Assembly (NCBI GenBank): GCA_034521445.1
Contig: JAXHMM010000017.1
Location: 62,001-126,000, forward strand
Reading direction: 5' to 3'
From: Balneolaceae bacterium
Lineage (GTDB): Bacteria > Bacteroidota > Rhodothermia > Balneolales > Balneolaceae
Length of the DNA stretch: 64,000 nt
In this document: positions 42,348 to 50,686 of the stretch, in pieces
Layout of the letters: each line of letters begins with the position of its first letter
How positions within the stretch are numbered: position 1 is the stretch's first letter
Position numbers and translations under genes: made by a program
Notes under the pieces: model-generated
What the model saw: the letters and a program-made list of their open reading frames with translations, nothing else
What the model was told of the DNA's origin: nothing
Database searches by the model: none

Positions 42348-43349
42348 TCAGGCCGAATTTCCGTACAAACGGTCCTTCTTGAACTGCGACGGCGTCTTGC
42401 CGGCATTCTCCTTGAAGACCTTGTTGAAGGAGGTCTTGTTGTTGAAACCCGACTCGAAGGCGATGTGCAGTATGGTCAGGTCCCGGTTGGAGGGATCGGC
42501 CAGCCTCAGCTCTCCGTCCTTCCACGGTTTCTCTCTGCGCATATGCGACTGCAGCCGCTCCAGCTGCTCGTCAAGTTCCCGGCGGTCCATTGTGGAGGTT
42601 TCGTACTTGCGAACGATCCGCAGCTCCTCTCCCGTTGGACCGTTCAGGTAGCCAAGATAGCCCACGGTATAGATAAAGAGCGTCATGGCCCCCGATATCA
42701 TGTAATCGAATTCCACGTTGAAGTCGATGGTGTGCACCAGTACGTAATAGAGTGTATAGCAGCCAATAAAACCGCCGAAACAGGCTGCCGTGACAAGAAG
42801 GCGCAGACGCAGCTTGGAATAATCGGCTACCTCATGGATTCTTACGCCACGGAATCGACGCCGTATCAGCCACAGCGAGGCGCCCAGATAGGCGCTCAGA
42901 TGCAGTACCTTGGCGCCCACCGGCAGCAGGCGCTCCAGGCTGCCCCACTCGGAAGCCAGGGTGCGTAAAAAAGTGAGCTTTTCGGGCGCAGACAGAAGGA
43001 AAAAAGGTGCCATCCATGCCAGGTAGAGTGCAAAAGGCAGCAGATGGGCAAGATGTTTCCGGGAAATCACCGCCTCCGGGTAAAGAGTGGTGAATATGTA
43101 GGCGAAGAACACCGGTCCGAAGAGAAAGTATAACGGTTCGGCCACCGCCATGAGGTGCGGGTAGACGCGCTGAAAGCCGGTCCAATAGGCCACGTAGGTG
43201 GCGAGGGTTATCGAAAATAGCAACAGGAAAAGGGCCATGAATCGCGAGGAGCGCGTTCCGTTTCGCCGCCATACCAGTCCCGACAGCACAAGCCCGTGAA
43301 GGGCGGCCAGCAGAAAAATCGTGGTCCAGGTGTTGAAAGAAGCTTCCAT
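42348..43349 (-). CDS. Membrane-anchored AraC-type regulator lacking its first helix-turn-helix
   Basis: 333 residues. The N-terminal 230 residues carry about seven transmembrane helices (from TIFLLAALHGLVLSGLVW onward), the sensor seen in many Bacteroidota AraC regulators. The cytoplasmic tail begins RREKPWKDGELRL, the usual lead-in to the AraC domain, but jumps directly to ADPSNRDLTILHIAFESGFNNKTSFNKVFKENAGKTPSQFK, the second helix-turn-helix. About 43 residues holding the first helix-turn-helix are missing, with the reading frame kept. The loss may abolish or change DNA binding. ATG 43349 begins the first helix. It is divergent from the receiver gene at 43562. Confidence 0.82.
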   Translation of the reverse strand: MEASFNTWTTIFLLAALHGLVLSGLVWRRNGTRSSRFMALFLLLFSITLATYVAYWTGFQRVYPHLMAVAEPLYFLFGPVFFAYIFTTLYPEAVISRKHLAHLLPFALYLAWMAPFFLLSAPEKLTFLRTLASEWGSLERLLPVGAKVLHLSAYLGASLWLIRRRFRGVRIHEVADYSKLRLRLLVTAACFGGFIGCYTLYYVLVHTIDFNVEFDYMISGAMTLFIYTVGYLGYLNGPTGEELRIVRKYETSTMDRRELDEQLERLQSHMRREKPWKDGELRLADPSNRDLTILHIAFESGFNNKTSFNKVFKENAGKTPSQFKKDRLYGNSA

Positions 43350-43561
43350 GGAACAAATGAGTGACACCTCCCTATAACTATGTTTGACAAAATATATTTC
43401 TTCAGAACAAGACCTGAAAGAGTGGTAAAGATAGCAAACAAGGAGAGAGCCGAACTTGACAAAGTCACTGGCTTGCAATTACTTATAGGCGTTCAAACCG
43501 GGAGGCACCATTCCGATACGCGGGACGGGACCATTCCCTCTAATGTGGTAATCCCCGCTTC

Positions 43562-43912
43562 ATGCGCGTATTGATAGTGGAAGACGACCGGGTGCTCTCC
43601 CTTATGCTTTCGATGATGGTCCAGCGGCTGGGCTACCGCGTGGCGGAGACGCTCAGCGAGGGTGAAGAGGCCGTGCAGTACGTCCAGGAGCAGCAGGTGG
43701 AACTCATCCTGATGGACATCATGCTGGAGGGTGTAGTGGACGGCATACAGGCCATCCGGCAGATACGCGACTTCTCCTCTGTCCCGGTAATCTATGTAAC
43801 GGGCAATTCCGACAGTACCACCCTGGAGCGCGCCGGGAAGACGGGCTATGCCGACTACCTGGTCAAGCCGGTGCTCATTGAGCACCTGAAGGAAGCCATC
43901 TCAAAGATCTGA
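43562..43912 (+). CDS. Single-domain response regulator (receiver only)
   Basis: 116 residues, a CheY-like receiver with acidic pair VEDD (residues 7-9), phosphoacceptor Asp in LILMDIMLEG (about residue 52), Thr in IYVTGNS and Lys in DYLVKPV. No output domain follows. No histidine kinase is adjacent. Its last 12 bases overlap the convergent end of the lipid-kinase gene. It may work with a kinase encoded elsewhere or with the divergent regulator. Confidence 0.88.
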   Translation: MRVLIVEDDRVLSLMLSMMVQRLGYRVAETLSEGEEAVQYVQEQQVELILMDIMLEGVVDGIQAIRQIRDFSSVPVIYVTGNSDSTTLERAGKTGYADYLVKPVLIEHLKEAISKI

Positions 43913-44692
43913 AGCTCTTTCCCGACCGGATCGTGCCAGGGCCGCGTCCGGACCACAGACTGCGCGGAGTCCCCCCGGATGGATCCGTACCAAAAAATCC
44001 CGTTCCCCTTCTCCGAAGGCCTCACCGTCCATGTGCGCGGACACCGGCGCATCGAACCTGAGCCGGCATTCCCGCACCGGCCTGCTGTGCACCACAGGCA
44101 GCCAGCCCTGGCGGCCCGCGATAAACAGGGGCAGCAGCAGGGGCAGAAGTGCACGCGGGACCGGTTCACCGTCGATCCCGCAGGCCATGCGCCGGTGCAT
44201 GAGACAGGTGCGCAACGCAGCGGCCACGTAGGCCAACCTGCCGCTCCCTCCCCCTTCGCGGACCATCCCGGCGACCTCCCCGTCGAAACCGAATCCCAGG
44301 GTGTTGATGAAATGGCGGCCGTTGCAGCTGCCCAGGTCCACCGAATGTATCCGCCCCTCACGCAGCAGCGCCAGGGACTTCTCCACGTCAAGGGGCACGC
44401 CCAGGCTCTTGGCCGTATCGTTTCCGTTGCCGACGGGAACCACGCCCAGCGCGCACGCCGTGCCGGCAAGTGCGCCTGCCACTTCGTGGACGGTCCCGTC
44501 ACCCCCGCAGGCGGCCACCACGTCAAACGATTCAGCGAGCGACGCCGCAAGTCCGCGTATATCTCCGCTCCTGCGCGACGTCCGGTATGCTGTTTCCGGC
44601 CAGCCGGCTGTTTGCCGCTTCAGCCGTTCGAAGGGTCCCGCGGAACGGCCGCTATTGCTGGCGGGATTGTAGACGAATGCAACACGCCTCAT
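43901..44692 (-). CDS. Diacylglycerol-kinase-family lipid kinase
   Basis: 263 residues from ATG 44692, with an alternative start seven codons upstream. The DAGK catalytic motif is VVAACGGDGTVHEVAGAL, and VVPVGNGNDTAKSLG is the second nucleotide-binding block, as in DgkB, YegS and BmrU. Such enzymes phosphorylate diacylglycerol or related lipids. It stands alone on the minus strand, convergent with and overlapping the receiver gene. Confidence 0.85.
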   Translation of the reverse strand: MRRVAFVYNPASNSGRSAGPFERLKRQTAGWPETAYRTSRRSGDIRGLAASLAESFDVVAACGGDGTVHEVAGALAGTACALGVVPVGNGNDTAKSLGVPLDVEKSLALLREGRIHSVDLGSCNGRHFINTLGFGFDGEVAGMVREGGGSGRLAYVAAALRTCLMHRRMACGIDGEPVPRALLPLLLPLFIAGRQGWLPVVHSRPVRECRLRFDAPVSAHMDGEAFGEGERDFLVRIHPGGLRAVCGPDAALARSGRERASDL

Positions 44693-44741
44693 AGGCAAAA
44701 TAGTATATATCAATCACGCTAAACCATTGGTGTACATATAT

Positions 44742-45101
44742 TTAGTCCTTGGTATCAAAAGCTATTTTGAAAGTACCGTCATCCTCCGGCCTCAGCTTGA
44801 TCTTGTCTATGACCGCCCCGGTGTTGAGGGGACCATAGACGTGGGGAAACAACTCATCGCCTCCCTCCTCCCCCTCCTCGTATCTTACTTCGGGCTCCAG
44901 CGAGGCCACGTCGATAACCAGCAGCAGCATCTTGCGCTCACCGGGGTAGAGACGGTTGGCAACCTCCTCCAGCTGCCGTCCTGCCGAGCAGTGGACAAAG
45001 CCCGCCTCCTGCAGCGACGGCGGACGGTAGGTGCCTCTCTCCTGCCGTTCTTTCCATTCCTTTTCGCTGACCAGGTGAAAAATGATATCCTGTCGTTCCA
45101 T
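44742..45101 (-). CDS. DUF952-family protein
   Basis: 119 residues, matching DUF952 by IIFHLVSEKEWKERQERGTYRPPSLQEAGFVHCS and FPHVYGPLNTGAVIDK. This family is structurally related to glutathione-S-transferase-like or ADP-ribosyl-type folds and has no settled function. HCS and HVYGPL are its conserved spots. It is 29 bp downstream of the aspartoacylase-like gene on the same strand, so it may be the last member of that operon. Confidence 0.85.
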   Translation of the reverse strand: MERQDIIFHLVSEKEWKERQERGTYRPPSLQEAGFVHCSAGRQLEEVANRLYPGERKMLLLVIDVASLEPEVRYEEGEEGGDELFPHVYGPLNTGAVIDKIKLRPEDDGTFKIAFDTKD

Positions 45102-45130
45102 TAATTTCTGTAATTATTGTATTTATAACA

Positions 45131-46063
45131 TTATTCGTTGTAGGCAAGGTGCATCAGCGCGTCCCCCTTGTGCACCACGGGCGCGTGGTTCAGCCCGATC
45201 ACCCTGCCCGAGCGGGGCGCGCTCACCTTGTACTGCTCCGTGCCGTAGGGATCGTTAATGTGTCCCACCACCTGGCGGTGCCGTACGGTATCGCCGGCCG
45301 CCACGCGCGAACGAAAGAGCCCGGCGTACCGGGCCCTCACCCAGGTGCTCTTGCGGTAGATCTGCGTCTCGCCCGCTTCGGGGGCGGACTCGCGCATCTC
45401 AAGGTGTTTCATCACTCGCAGCGTGCCCTCGATGCCCAGCCGGATACCCTCCTCGTCCAGGCGGTGGGACTCGCCAGTCTCGTAGACCAGGATATGCTTG
45501 CCCTTTTTGTGGGCCGCCTTCCGAAAGGATTTGTCTATGAGCGAGCTGTGCAGGATGACCGGAGGGGCAAAGGCGCGGGCCAACTCGGCGTTTTCGGGGA
45601 CGTCGAGGACGCTTCGAACCTGCGGGAAGTTGGCCCTTGAGGCGCCGCCCGTGTGAAAATCAATGCCGTAGTCTGCGCGGGGCAGAATCTGGTTCATCAG
45701 GGTATGGGCCAGCAGGCGGGCCAGCGACCCCCCTTTCGCCCCGGGAAAGCTGCGGTTGATGTCCTTGCCGTCCGGTAAGCCACGCACATTCTGTATAAAC
45801 CCGTAGAGGTTGACCAGGGGGATGGCAATCACGGCGCCGCGCCGGAGGTGCAGCTGCCCGCGGCTGATCATGCGGCGAATTATTTCGATGCCGTTGATCT
45901 CATCGCCGTGCAGTCCCCCGGTCAGCAGCAGTACGGGCCCCTCCTGCTCCCCGCGATACACGTGCACGGGGAGATCAATGGGGGTGTGGGTGGGCAGCCG
46001 GGCGACGGTGAGATGCAGTTCCCGGTGCTCGCCCAGAGCTATGGCCTCTTTGTTGATGACCAT
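45131..46063 (-). CDS. Succinylglutamate desuccinylase / aspartoacylase family zinc hydrolase
   Basis: 310 residues of the M14-like aspartoacylase group. Zinc ligands sit in GGLHGDEING (His52, Glu55) and the later His of DYGIDFHTGG. The closing VRARYAGLFRSRVAAGDTV and SAPRSGRVIG form the C-terminal beta domain typical of bacterial members. These enzymes remove acyl groups or amino acids from amides. It lies four bases after rimK and two genes after a retropepsin-like protease, an arrangement often seen with RimK-type ligases, so it may act on Glu-modified products. Confidence 0.85.
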   Translation of the reverse strand: MVINKEAIALGEHRELHLTVARLPTHTPIDLPVHVYRGEQEGPVLLLTGGLHGDEINGIEIIRRMISRGQLHLRRGAVIAIPLVNLYGFIQNVRGLPDGKDINRSFPGAKGGSLARLLAHTLMNQILPRADYGIDFHTGGASRANFPQVRSVLDVPENAELARAFAPPVILHSSLIDKSFRKAAHKKGKHILVYETGESHRLDEEGIRLGIEGTLRVMKHLEMRESAPEAGETQIYRKSTWVRARYAGLFRSRVAAGDTVRHRQVVGHINDPYGTEQYKVSAPRSGRVIGLNHAPVVHKGDALMHLAYNE

Positions 46064-46067
46064 GGCG

Positions 46068-46991
46068 TCAGGCTTCGCTCTTTATCCTTTTGCGGCGGGA
46101 GCTTTTCTCGCTGTAGTCTTTGGCTCCCTTTTCCACGAAATGAATGATCTGTTCTGCAATGTCCTTCCCGGTAGCCCGCTCAATGCCCTCCAGGCCGGGC
46201 GAGGAGTTCACCTCCAGCACCAGGGGGCCCCGTTCTGACTGCAGCATATCCACCCCCGCCACCGAGAGTCCCATGACCCGGGCGGCAATGAGCGCGGCCC
46301 TGCGCTCCTCCTTGCTGAGACGGATCAGCTCCACACTTCCCCCGCGGTGCACGTTCGAGCGGAACTCCCCCTCTTTGCCGGTGCGCTTCATGGCACCCAC
46401 CACCTTGCCGTCCACCACGAAGGCGCGTATGTCCTCTCCCTTGGCCTCGGCAATGTACTCCTGCACGATGACGCGTGCCTTCATGCTGTGAAAGGCCTGG
46501 ATGATCGACTCGGCCGCCTTGAAGGTGGGCGCCAGCACGACGCCCACTCCCTGCGTGCCTTCCAGCAGCTTGACGATGAGCGGGGGGCCGCCCACGCTCT
46601 CGATAATCTTGCGTACCTCGGTGGAATAGTTGGTAAATACGGTCTTGGGCATGCCCACGCCCGCGCGCGCTAGGATCTGCAGGCTGCGCAGTTTGTCGCG
46701 GGAGCGTACCAGCGCCTGCGACTCCACAGCAGTGAAGACCTTCATCATCTCAAACTGCCGCACCACGGCCGAACCGTAGAAGGTCACGGAGGCGCCGATG
46801 CGCGGGATGACCGCGTCCACGCCCTGCACCCTGGTGCCCCGGTAGTAGATGCAGGGATTGTCCCTTTCGCTGACAATATCGCACTTGAGGTGGTCGAGCA
46901 CGGTGGCTTCGTGCCCCGCCTCCTCGATGGTCTCAACCAGTCGGGAGGTGGAATAGAGTCTGGCGTTGCGGGAAAGGACTACAATGTGCAT
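46068..46991 (-). CDS. rimK: RimK-type ATP-grasp glutamate ligase (ribosomal protein S6 modification)
   Basis: 307 residues close to E. coli RimK, which adds glutamates to the C-terminus of ribosomal protein S6 and can make poly-glutamate. ATP-grasp motifs are [40 protein letters not shown] and the metal-binding [15 protein letters not shown]. The N-terminal PIRIG-like phrase is [14 protein letters not shown]. The C-terminal tail is basic ([12 protein letters not shown]). It is flanked by a retropepsin-like protease gene 10 bp upstream and an aspartoacylase-like gene 4 bp downstream. Confidence 0.92.
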   Translation of the reverse strand: MHIVVLSRNARLYSTSRLVETIEEAGHEATVLDHLKCDIVSERDNPCIYYRGTRVQGVDAVIPRIGASVTFYGSAVVRQFEMMKVFTAVESQALVRSRDKLRSLQILARAGVGMPKTVFTNYSTEVRKIIESVGGPPLIVKLLEGTQGVGVVLAPTFKAAESIIQAFHSMKARVIVQEYIAEAKGEDIRAFVVDGKVVGAMKRTGKEGEFRSNVHRGGSVELIRLSKEERRAALIAARVMGLSVAGVDMLQSERGPLVLEVNSSPGLEGIERATGKDIAEQIIHFVEKGAKDYSEKSSRRKRIKSEA

Positions 46992-47001
46992 TCAGAAAGG
47001 T

Positions 47002-47451
47002 TTAATCGGATTCGGTTAAGGGTGCAGAACCGGTGCGTGAGACGTCCACCAGGAAACGTCCTTTCAGGACTTTCCGGCCCAGCAGCACCGCGTACTTCAT
47101 GCCGGTACGGTCAGCCAGGGAGAAGTCAGCCGAAATTTCGCTTCCAAAAAGACGAACGGCGGCGTGGATGAAGATCCTTTCTTCAGAGACCCCGTTGGAG
47201 CTGCGTACGGTCTTGCGGCGCCGGACGGGCACCTCAATGGGCTCCGAACGATAGTTTTCGCAGGAGGGATCCAGCAGCCACAGGCGTACCCAGTCCTCCT
47301 GTCCGTCTCCCTTTTGAATGGCCTCCACCCGGTGGCAGTGCAGGCTGGAGGAGTAAGCGCCGGTATCGACTTTTGCCTCCAGGCCGGTGTAGTTCCACTG
47401 CGGAAAGTCCACGGTGACGTGCCGGCCGATAATTCGCAAATTGCTGTCCAT
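47002..47451 (-). CDS. RimB-like retropepsin-type aspartic endopeptidase
   Basis: 149 residues of the family formerly called ATP-dependent zinc protease (DUF785, RimB). The motif EAKVDTGAYSSSLH (Asp29-Thr-Gly-Ala) is a single retropepsin DTGA, so a homodimer would form the active site. FSLADRTGMKYAVLLGRKVL is the second conserved block. In rimABK-type loci such proteins are linked to RimK and control of S6 glutamylation. It is the first gene of the minus-strand group protease-rimK-aspartoacylase-(DUF952). Confidence 0.88.
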   Translation of the reverse strand: MDSNLRIIGRHVTVDFPQWNYTGLEAKVDTGAYSSSLHCHRVEAIQKGDGQEDWVRLWLLDPSCENYRSEPIEVPVRRRKTVRSSNGVSEERIFIHAAVRLFGSEISADFSLADRTGMKYAVLLGRKVLKGRFLVDVSRTGSAPLTESD

Positions 47452-47573
47452 ACCGCATCGAGATACCTGGTTGCCGCCCGCTAGCAGAGTCGGTAAGTAT
47501 ACAAGTTATTCCACTCTCTGTCACCTGCAACCAAAAAGGGGGGCGTTGGACCGGCCTCTCTCCGGTCAGCGGG

Positions 47574-48905
47574 TCAGCGATTCAACCCGATGTCCTCAGC
47601 CGCTCCTTCCGAGGTGTCGGTGTCGCTGTAGTCGGCGCGGCCTTTTCGAGTCTGGGTCTCACCGTCGCCGCCACTTCGGCGCACGATCAGAAGTCCGGTC
47701 AGCAGCCACAATAACATGCTGACCCCGAAAAGCCAGGCAAAGAGGTTCGATTCAGGCTGTGCCCGAAGGGCCCAGCGGTCTACCTTCTCATCAAGTTCGG
47801 CGATCTGCCGGTGGGTAAGAAAACCCTGATCGCCGGCGTATTCAGCCCAGCTCAACTGCACCTTGCCGGTCCAGAAATTGTTGAACCTCTGCCAGTCGTT
47901 CCGCACCTCCTCGCCGCCCTCTTCGGTGGCGCGCTCCAGGGAACGGTCCAGGTAGCTGTCCATCTCCTTGAAAAGCTCCCCGCTGCCGTTCACTTCGGCC
48001 ACGGGTAGATTCAGCTCCTGAAGATCGCGGTTAACGGCCATCCAGAGCTGCGTATCGAGACGCTCCCCCCAGCGGGTGAGCTGCTCCTGGATGCGGTCAC
48101 GCCGTTCCTCGCCCTCACCATACGTACTCAGCAGCTGTTCGTCGAGGCGATTCCACATGGCAGAAAATTCGCGGTGCACCTGGTTCATGCGAAGGTAGTC
48201 CATCACCTGCAAGTCAGCGGACTCCTCCAGGAACGCCGCATTGCGGGCAGCCACACGTTCGATCAGGTCAAGGGGACCGCCGTCTCCCGACAGGGATCCG
48301 CCCTGACTTAGCTGTTCTTCCTGGGCGGCGGGCAGATCGGCGTAAGTGACCGTCATCGAATCGACGATAGAGCGTACCAGAGCATCTCTGCGCTCGACGC
48401 TTCGCCGGTACTCGGCCGCCAGTTCCTGCAGATCCCGCTTTTCCACCGCGGTGGACCGCATGGCCTGCTGCAGGGAATCCGCATGGCCTGTGAGGGACTG
48501 CAGCTGCTCGTCGTAGCTGGTCAGCTGGCGGTTCATGCGCTCGATGCGGTTGTTCAGGCTCGCTATTTCGGCCAGTCGGGCGCGGGTATCGACTGCTCGG
48601 CTCCGCAGCCGGTCCATCATGGCACGGTAGGAGCGCGGATGAAGGGCTTCGTCGAGCAGCTCTCGGTGCCCAGAGAATCGATCTTCCAGGTCGGAAATCT
48701 CCGCTATAAGCGAATCGGCCGCAGCGGGACTTCCCACCAGGTCAAGCCGTCCCTGCAGCTCGGACCAGGCCTGGGTGAAGGATTGGTAGATTTCGTAGTC
48801 GGATGGTTCGGGCTGTTCCTGTACGGACTGCTGCGCTGTCGTAGCGCCAAAGCAGGCCAGCAGGAGCGCTGTCGCGACAAGGGGTATGCTTATAAGTCGT
48901 ATCAT
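47574..48905 (-). CDS. Hypothetical coiled-coil membrane protein
   Basis: 443 residues. A signal peptide (ALLLACFGATTAQ) leads to a long, charged, helix-rich region with several coiled-coil stretches (for example RLAEIASLNNRIERMNRQLTSYDEQL). One C-terminal transmembrane helix (NLFAWLFGVSMLLWLLTGLLIV) and a short acidic tail follow. Topology suggests a periplasmic rod anchored in the inner membrane. Its ATG overlaps the stop of an upstream lipoprotein gene (ATGA), so the two are coupled and may form an envelope complex. I do not recognise the family. Confidence 0.72.
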   Translation of the reverse strand: MIRLISIPLVATALLLACFGATTAQQSVQEQPEPSDYEIYQSFTQAWSELQGRLDLVGSPAAADSLIAEISDLEDRFSGHRELLDEALHPRSYRAMMDRLRSRAVDTRARLAEIASLNNRIERMNRQLTSYDEQLQSLTGHADSLQQAMRSTAVEKRDLQELAAEYRRSVERRDALVRSIVDSMTVTYADLPAAQEEQLSQGGSLSGDGGPLDLIERVAARNAAFLEESADLQVMDYLRMNQVHREFSAMWNRLDEQLLSTYGEGEERRDRIQEQLTRWGERLDTQLWMAVNRDLQELNLPVAEVNGSGELFKEMDSYLDRSLERATEEGGEEVRNDWQRFNNFWTGKVQLSWAEYAGDQGFLTHRQIAELDEKVDRWALRAQPESNLFAWLFGVSMLLWLLTGLLIVRRSGGDGETQTRKGRADYSDTDTSEGAAEDIGLNR

Positions 48906-49405
48906 GGTTTGCCGGCCTCCGCCGTGGTTTCAGGTTGGGAAGAAACGATGCCGCTGCTGGAGAGGCGGTAGCTCTCGCCGGTCTGCCGGTTCAGCAGCAC
49001 TACATAAGGTTCACGCTGGTTGAAGGCGGGGCGAGCAATGCCCTCCTTAGAGATGAGGATACGCCTTTCCACCTTGAGGCGACTGTCCAGGGGTTTCAGA
49101 ACGTAGACGTGCCGGTAGGATGAAGCGGTCACGAAATAGTGGCCATCCTGTCCCCTGATCAGGCGCACTTCGCGGGTACTCACCGAGGTGCTGTCGCCCG
49201 TTTCGGCGTATTGCAGCGGTAGGATACTGAAGGAGAGCCCGCTTTCGGGATCCCTGATTACGCCCTCTGCGTCGGGTTCCAGGACGCTTTCGATGGGCTG
49301 GGCGTACTGCACGTCGGAGATTACCATTGACTGTTTGCAGCCGCCCATGAGGATGATCCCTGCGAGCAGGACCAGGGATAGAAGGGATGCTCGGGTTGGT
49401 AGCAT
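48902..49405 (-). CDS. Hypothetical lipoprotein coupled to the coiled-coil protein
   Basis: 167 residues. Lipobox MGGC gives lipidated Cys23. The mature part is mostly beta-rich (SFSILPLQYAETGDS, HVYVLKPLDSRLKVERRILIS) with a Ser/Thr-rich C-terminus. No family recognised. It overlaps the following coiled-coil gene by four bases, and its promoter would lie in the 653-bp stretch between its ATG and the start of apt, most of which is apt coding sequence. Confidence 0.68.
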   Translation of the reverse strand: MLPTRASLLSLVLLAGIILMGGCKQSMVISDVQYAQPIESVLEPDAEGVIRDPESGLSFSILPLQYAETGDSTSVSTREVRLIRGQDGHYFVTASSYRHVYVLKPLDSRLKVERRILISKEGIARPAFNQREPYVVLLNRQTGESYRLSSSGIVSSQPETTAEAGKP

Positions 49406-49516
49406 GGTCGGGTCCGTTTTGTTAGCCTGTTACCGTTAATGTGGGTCACTCCACATGCATGTATAGGCCTGGACCCGCGGGCGTGTTCCCGCGCAGGAAA
49501 AGAAATGTTGGAAACC

Positions 49517-50059
49517 CTAGAGGGAGAGGAGCACTTCGAAGGGCACGTCGCCGGGAAGCCTGCCCCTTCCCCCCAGGTCGGCCAGCTCGATAATAAAGGA
49601 GTAACCTGCCACCTTTCCCCCCATGTGGCGTACCAGTTCGGTGGCGGCCTGCGCCGATCCGCCCGTCGCGATGAGGTCGTCGTGAATAAGCACGGAAGAG
49701 CCCTCCTCGAAGGCGTCGGTATGAATTTCAAGACGGTCCTGCCCGTATTCCAGCTCGTAGGTGGCCTCGTGGGTCTCGGCCGGCAGCTTGCCGGGCTTCC
49801 GGATGGGGACGAAACCGGCGTGAAGGTCCTGCGCCAGGTTGGTGCCGAAAAGGAAACCGCGGGATTCCAGGCCCACCACCATGTCGATGTCGGTGCCCCT
49901 GAAAGGACGCGCCAAAACCTGCGAGGTGAGCTCCAGGGTGTCGCGGTCGCGCAGCAGCGGCGTGATGTCCTTGAACTGTATGCCCGGCTTGGGGAAGTCG
50001 GGGATGTTGCGGATCCTGGAATTCAGAAGTTCGAGTATGCTGCTGCGTACGGATTCCAT
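49517..50059 (-). CDS. apt: Adenine phosphoribosyltransferase
   Basis: 180 residues. It converts adenine and PRPP to AMP. Typical blocks are IRNIPDFPKPGIQFKDITPLL, DMVVGLESRGFLFG and the PRPP-binding SSVLIHDDLIATGGSA with two consecutive Asp residues. Length is that of bacterial Apt. ATG 50059 begins the conserved N-terminus. The frame continues upstream but into the tadA promoter region. On the minus strand CACCTTTG (50109-50116) may be its -7 element, one mismatch from TAnnTTTG. It is divergent from tadA. Confidence 0.92.
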   Translation of the reverse strand: MESVRSSILELLNSRIRNIPDFPKPGIQFKDITPLLRDRDTLELTSQVLARPFRGTDIDMVVGLESRGFLFGTNLAQDLHAGFVPIRKPGKLPAETHEATYELEYGQDRLEIHTDAFEEGSSVLIHDDLIATGGSAQAATELVRHMGGKVAGYSFIIELADLGGRGRLPGDVPFEVLLSL

Positions 50060-50185
50060 GCGGGGAGATCGAGTTTGCGATTGAAAGGGATAATAGCCAA
50101 TCCCCCCGCAAAGGTGCAATATTACATCTTATGCCTAATTCCGCTATACTCCAATCTCGGCAAATCCCTCAAGCCTTACAGCTCC

Positions 50186-50662
50186 ATGTCACACAACGGC
50201 ATCTCGTTGAGCAGCCAGCACGAGCGCTATATGATGCAGGCCTTCCGCCTGGCCGAGCAGGCCTACGAGGAGAAGGAGGTGCCTGTGGGCGCGGTTGTGG
50301 TACATCGGGGACGTATTATCGGCAAGGGCTATAACCAGACCGAAAGACTGAAGGACCCTACCGCCCATGCCGAGATGCTGGCCGTATCGGCCGCCTGCGC
50401 CACCCTGGAGTCAAAATACCTGGAAGAGTGCACACTCTATGTGACCCTGGAACCCTGTCCCATGTGTACCGGGGGACTGATCTGGGCGAAGCTTCCCCGG
50501 CTGGTCTTCGGGGCGTGGGACGCACGTGCGGGTGCCTGTGGCAGCATGTTCAATCTGGCCGACCACCGGAAGCTCAATCACCGCATCGAGATCATCCAGG
50601 GCATTCTTGAAGAGGACTGCGAGGCGCTTATGAAGACTTTTTTTCGCGAGCGCAGGAGCTGA
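50186..50662 (+). CDS. tadA: tRNA-specific adenosine deaminase
   Basis: 158 residues. It deaminates wobble adenosine-34 of tRNA-Arg to inosine. The zinc-binding motifs are His61-Ala-Glu63 (TAHAEMLAV) and Cys91-Pro-Met-Cys94 (EPCPMCTGGL), with Glu63 as proton shuttle. VPVGAVVV and the ACGSMFNLADH loop are typical of TadA. ATG 50186 is selected, and only non-protein sequence precedes it in frame. A carotenoid cyclase gene follows after 24 bp. Confidence 0.93.
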   Translation: MSHNGISLSSQHERYMMQAFRLAEQAYEEKEVPVGAVVVHRGRIIGKGYNQTERLKDPTAHAEMLAVSAACATLESKYLEECTLYVTLEPCPMCTGGLIWAKLPRLVFGAWDARAGACGSMFNLADHRKLNHRIEIIQGILEEDCEALMKTFFRERRS

Positions 50663-50686
50663 GCTCTCTACCGAATATTGACAAGC

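Noticed and set aside
42192-42968. Plus-strand open frame of 258 codons
   Set aside because: It is antisense to the AraC-type regulator and has no protein-like features.
49476-49493. Hairpin CGCGGG-CCCGCG downstream of apt
   Set aside because: A six-pair stem without a T-tract on the apt strand; too weak to call a terminator.
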